Of a stretch of DNA of 64,000 nt, positions 61,663 to 64,000 are shown one piece after another (the stretch's first letter is position 1; each line of letters opens with the position of its first letter). The position numbers and the translations under genes were made by a program. The DNA comes from Tolypothrix bouteillei VB521301 (GTDB taxonomy: Bacteria > Cyanobacteriota > Cyanobacteriia > Cyanobacteriales > Nostocaceae). The DNA is taken from positions 1,644,717 to 1,708,716 of the forward strand of contig NZ_JHEG04000001.1 of assembly GCF_000760695.4 (NCBI RefSeq), in the 5' to 3' direction. Under the pieces are notes generated by a model that was not told where the DNA came from, did no database searches, and saw nothing but the letters and a program-made list of their open reading frames with translations.

Positions 61663-63591
61663 ATGCAAAAATCACCACCAAGTAGAACAAGATTTAGAAA
61701 TTTTCCCAAACCCGAGTTTATCAAACGACGACAAAGAGTTTCAAAACAAGTTGCACAAAACAAACAAAATAAACTTATTGAACAAACCTACGAGCAAGTT
61801 CCGCTAGTGCGTCCAACAGAACGCGTGGAAACTCGCGCCATCGATGGAGCAACTCATACCAAAAACCGATTGTTGATTGTGTGGGGTCTACTTATTAGTG
61901 TTGGGATTGGTATGGGTTTTAACTTGTATCAATTACAAATCGTGCGGGGGCCAAAGCTAACAGAAAAAGCCCGAAATCAACAGATGGTTAATTTACGACC
62001 TTTTATGCCTCGTCGTCCTGTTGTAGATCGTAACAGAGATTTACTAGCAATTGACCGTCCTGTCTACACTTTATATGCTCATCCCAAGCTGTTTTCAAAA
62101 ACTAACAAAGAAATGGCAGCACAGCTTGCCTCCATATTAGATAAAGATGCAACTGAGTTAGAAAACAAGTTTGATAACAAAAAAACTGGCATTACATTAG
62201 CCGTTGCGTTACCAGAAGAAGTTGCCGATCGCCTAACTGCACTTCATCTAAACGGGCTTGAGTTAATTCAAAAATATTCTCGATTCTACCCACAGCAAGA
62301 TTTAGTTTCAGAAGTAGTAGGATATGTCAACGTTGACCGTCGGGGTCAAGCAGGCGTGGAATACAGTCAAGAAAAATTACTAGAGCGTTCCGTTCAAACC
62401 ATGCGCTTGAGTAGAGCAGGGAACGGAGCAATCATGCCAGATTATGCTCCTGAGGGTTTCCTCAATTTTGATGACCTGCGATTGCAATTAACTCTTGATA
62501 ACCGCTTGCAGAGAGTAGCCCGTTTTGCGCTAAAAGAGCAGATGAAAAAATATAAGGCAAAACGGGGAGCGGTTATTGTTATGGATGCTTGGGATGGTTC
62601 GCTACTTGCCCTAGTCAGCCAACCCAGTTATGATGCAAATGAATATTCCAAAGCAGATATTTCACTGTTTAAAAACTGGACGGTAGCAGATCTGTACGAA
62701 CCAGGGTCAACCTTTAAACCTTTAAATATAGCTATTGCCTTAGAAGAAGGAATAATTAAACCTGAAGACACATTCAACGATAACGGGTCCATTCAGGTTG
62801 CCGATCGCGTCATCAGAAATGCCGAAAACAAACGTTTTGGGCGGCTGAACATAGCTCAAGTCTTGCAAAATTCTAGCAATATTGCAATGGTGCAAATTAT
62901 TCAAAGATTGCGACCGTCAGTTTATTACGGTTGGTTAGAACGTTTGGGCTTGGGGCAAAGTGTGGATACAGATTTGCCTTTTGCAGTCAACAGTCAGCTA
63001 AAAAGTCAAGAACAATTTCTGGCTACGCCAGTTGAACCCGCAACCACTTCCTTCGGTCAGGGCTTTTCTTTAACACCATTGCAGCTAGTACAAATGCATG
63101 GTGCTTTAGCCAATGGCGGTAAATTAGTCGCGCCTCATGTAGTTAAAGCACTTGTCGATAGTAAAGGACAAGTCCACTATTCGCCCATAAGACCAGCACC
63201 CCGCCAAATTTTCTCCTACGCGACTAGTCGCAAAGTTGTAGAAATGATGGAAACTGTAGTTGATGATGGAACAGGAAAAGCATCTCAAATTCCTGGATAC
63301 CGCATTGCTGGTAAAACAGGTACAGCACAAAAAGCTAGTGCTGCAGGTGGATACATCATCGGGGCTAAAATCACTAGCTTTGTAGGTATCATGCCAGTAG
63401 AAGCTCCGCGTTATGTAGTGTTGGCGTTGGTAGATGAGCCAAAAGGAAATCATGCCTTTGGTAGTACTGTTGCTGCACCAATCGTGAAGACAGTGATGGA
63501 AGCCCTGATTACCACAGAACAACTTCCACCGAGTAAGCTTGTACCAAGTCAACTTATGAATCCAACTCCAACTCCAAGTACCACACCTTAA
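61663..63591 (+). CDS. ftsI: Cell-division penicillin-binding protein FtsI / PBP2-like transpeptidase
   Basis: A 642-aa class B PBP. One anchor helix (LLIVWGLLISVGIGMGFNLYQL, about residues 70-90) follows a basic cytoplasmic tail; MPRRPVVDRNRDLLAIDRPV begins the PBP dimerisation domain. Transpeptidase motifs are STFK in YEPGSTFKPLN (S-x-x-K), SSN in LQNSSNIAMVQ (S-x-N) and KTG in IAGKTGTAQKA. It crosslinks septal peptidoglycan. The Pro/Thr-rich C terminus is short. It appears cotranscribed with the FtsL-like gene 29 bp upstream. Confidence 0.92.
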   Translation: MQKSPPSRTRFRNFPKPEFIKRRQRVSKQVAQNKQNKLIEQTYEQVPLVRPTERVETRAIDGATHTKNRLLIVWGLLISVGIGMGFNLYQLQIVRGPKLTEKARNQQMVNLRPFMPRRPVVDRNRDLLAIDRPVYTLYAHPKLFSKTNKEMAAQLASILDKDATELENKFDNKKTGITLAVALPEEVADRLTALHLNGLELIQKYSRFYPQQDLVSEVVGYVNVDRRGQAGVEYSQEKLLERSVQTMRLSRAGNGAIMPDYAPEGFLNFDDLRLQLTLDNRLQRVARFALKEQMKKYKAKRGAVIVMDAWDGSLLALVSQPSYDANEYSKADISLFKNWTVADLYEPGSTFKPLNIAIALEEGIIKPEDTFNDNGSIQVADRVIRNAENKRFGRLNIAQVLQNSSNIAMVQIIQRLRPSVYYGWLERLGLGQSVDTDLPFAVNSQLKSQEQFLATPVEPATTSFGQGFSLTPLQLVQMHGALANGGKLVAPHVVKALVDSKGQVHYSPIRPAPRQIFSYATSRKVVEMMETVVDDGTGKASQIPGYRIAGKTGTAQKASAAGGYIIGAKITSFVGIMPVEAPRYVVLALVDEPKGNHAFGSTVAAPIVKTVMEALITTEQLPPSKLVPSQLMNPTPTPSTTP

Positions 63592-63901
63592 GGGACTCGT
63601 GGATTTTAAATTTTGGATTGGCGATTGGGGACTATTCAATTCTCCCTTGTCTCCCTTATCCCCCACTCCCCTATGTGTCTGTAGTATGAATCATGGGTGG
63701 AAAGCTTAACTTTTCTTTATCACTTGGGGGAGATGTATTTAAGGCTACTTGATAGGAATTATATAAGTATCTAGCGCCGAACTCAGACTAGTAAATTAAA
63801 TCAGTTTTACCCATTTAATCTACTAGGGACAAGTATTAAAAAATACTTGTTCTATATGAGTTGGCAATTTTTACTTGTGATTTTTTACTTTTGAATTGCT
63901 T
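63592..63901. other. Spacer with two inverted repeats downstream of ftsI
   Basis: CTAGTAAATTAAA pairs with TTTAATCTACTAG (63788-63826), and ACAAGTAT with ATACTTGT (63829-63850) with T-rich flank. They may end ftsI transcription, though about 200 bp away. A CCCTTGTCTCCCTTATCCCCC tract lies at 63640-63662. Confidence 0.4.
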
Positions 63902-64000
63902 ATGTCCCCTATCGCAAACGCTGAAAGAAAAAATACGCAGATAGAGGAAATTATAAATACAAATTATGACCGTGCGGAGCGGCAATTTGTAGAGCTGCTT
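63902..64000 (+). CDS. Start of a protein cut by the window edge
   Basis: ATG 63902 opens MSPIANAERKNTQIEEIINT and remains in frame to the last base (33 codons, ...ERQFVELL). No Shine-Dalgarno is obvious, and too little is present to name a family. Confidence 0.35.
   Translation, partial: MSPIANAERKNTQIEEIINTNYDRAERQFVELL

Noticed and set aside
63124..63666. 180-codon minus-strand ORF over the 3' end of ftsI
   Set aside because: It is a shadow of ftsI with no ribosome-binding site or family resemblance.
1..64000. CRISPR arrays
   Set aside because: Tandem repeats here are heptamers, 10-mers or 12-mers without regular unique spacers.

Overview
The window looks like chromosome from a filamentous, probably Nostocales-type cyanobacterium. 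The HIP1 octamer GCGATCGC is frequent in genes and spacers. Spacers carry families of short tandem repeats (TAATAGC-type heptamers, GGGGACAAG-type and GCAGAGGC-type units) and several small non-coding elements with terminal inverted repeats. Gene content fits: glgB, zwf, a DUF4347/DUF4114-type giant surface protein, tandem crcB, a NatFGH-like amino-acid transporter, and an ftsI with an FtsL-like upstream partner. No rRNA, tRNA or CRISPR array was seen. The organism assignment is inference.

Layout. 0.1-6.6 kb: a six-gene minus-strand operon (ferredoxin, HEAT-repeat protein, AprA/fumarate-reductase-like flavoprotein, second ferredoxin, GST-like protein, NtaA/DszA-type flavin monooxygenase) that looks like an organosulfur or xenobiotic redox module. 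6.8-8.2 kb: an island bounded by inverted repeats, holding a truncated ORF, an unknown gene and a truncated receiver domain. 8.2-13.1 kb: methyltransferase, cutA, VOC protein, MFS transporter and a second AprA-like flavoprotein. 13.4-15.7 kb: a GNAT gene split by an apparently intact IS200/IS605 element (tnpA and tnpB). 15.7-19.6 kb: two EntS-like MFS exporters flanking a secreted-type chorismate mutase. 20-29 kb: pyrE, acyltransferase, lipase-like hydrolase, an Arg/Asp/Tyr-rich secreted protein, a TetR gene with an N-truncated duplicate, and a lone zwf. 29.4-33.8 kb: the giant surface protein. 34.8-40.2 kb: two crcB genes, a thioesterase/TetR divergent pair with palindromic operators, a HAD phosphatase, an SDR and a DHA2-type MFS pump.

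40.4-54 kb is a second sulfur/amino-acid uptake region: an LLM monooxygenase, an orphan SsuA-like binding protein, an SfnB remnant, an Rrf2 regulator, a degraded pilin-like gene, an MFS transporter, an SfnG/SsuD-like monooxygenase, a flavin reductase and a complete polar amino-acid ABC transporter. 54-64 kb: a desaturase-like membrane protein, a pyrophosphatase fused to a transposase remnant, a coiled-coil membrane protein, glgB, small exported proteins, then an FtsL-like protein and ftsI.

Functional reading. Two flavin monooxygenase clusters, a flavin reductase, two AprA-like flavoproteins with ferredoxins, an SsuA-like protein and an Rrf2 regulator suggest a locus for scavenging organic sulfur. 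An ACCGTA-containing motif recurs in the spacers before several of these genes and may be a shared operator. The region also shows much gene decay: GNAT split by an IS, and truncated HAD, TetR, SfnB, receiver-domain, pilin-like and surface-protein genes, several of them next to short repeats.
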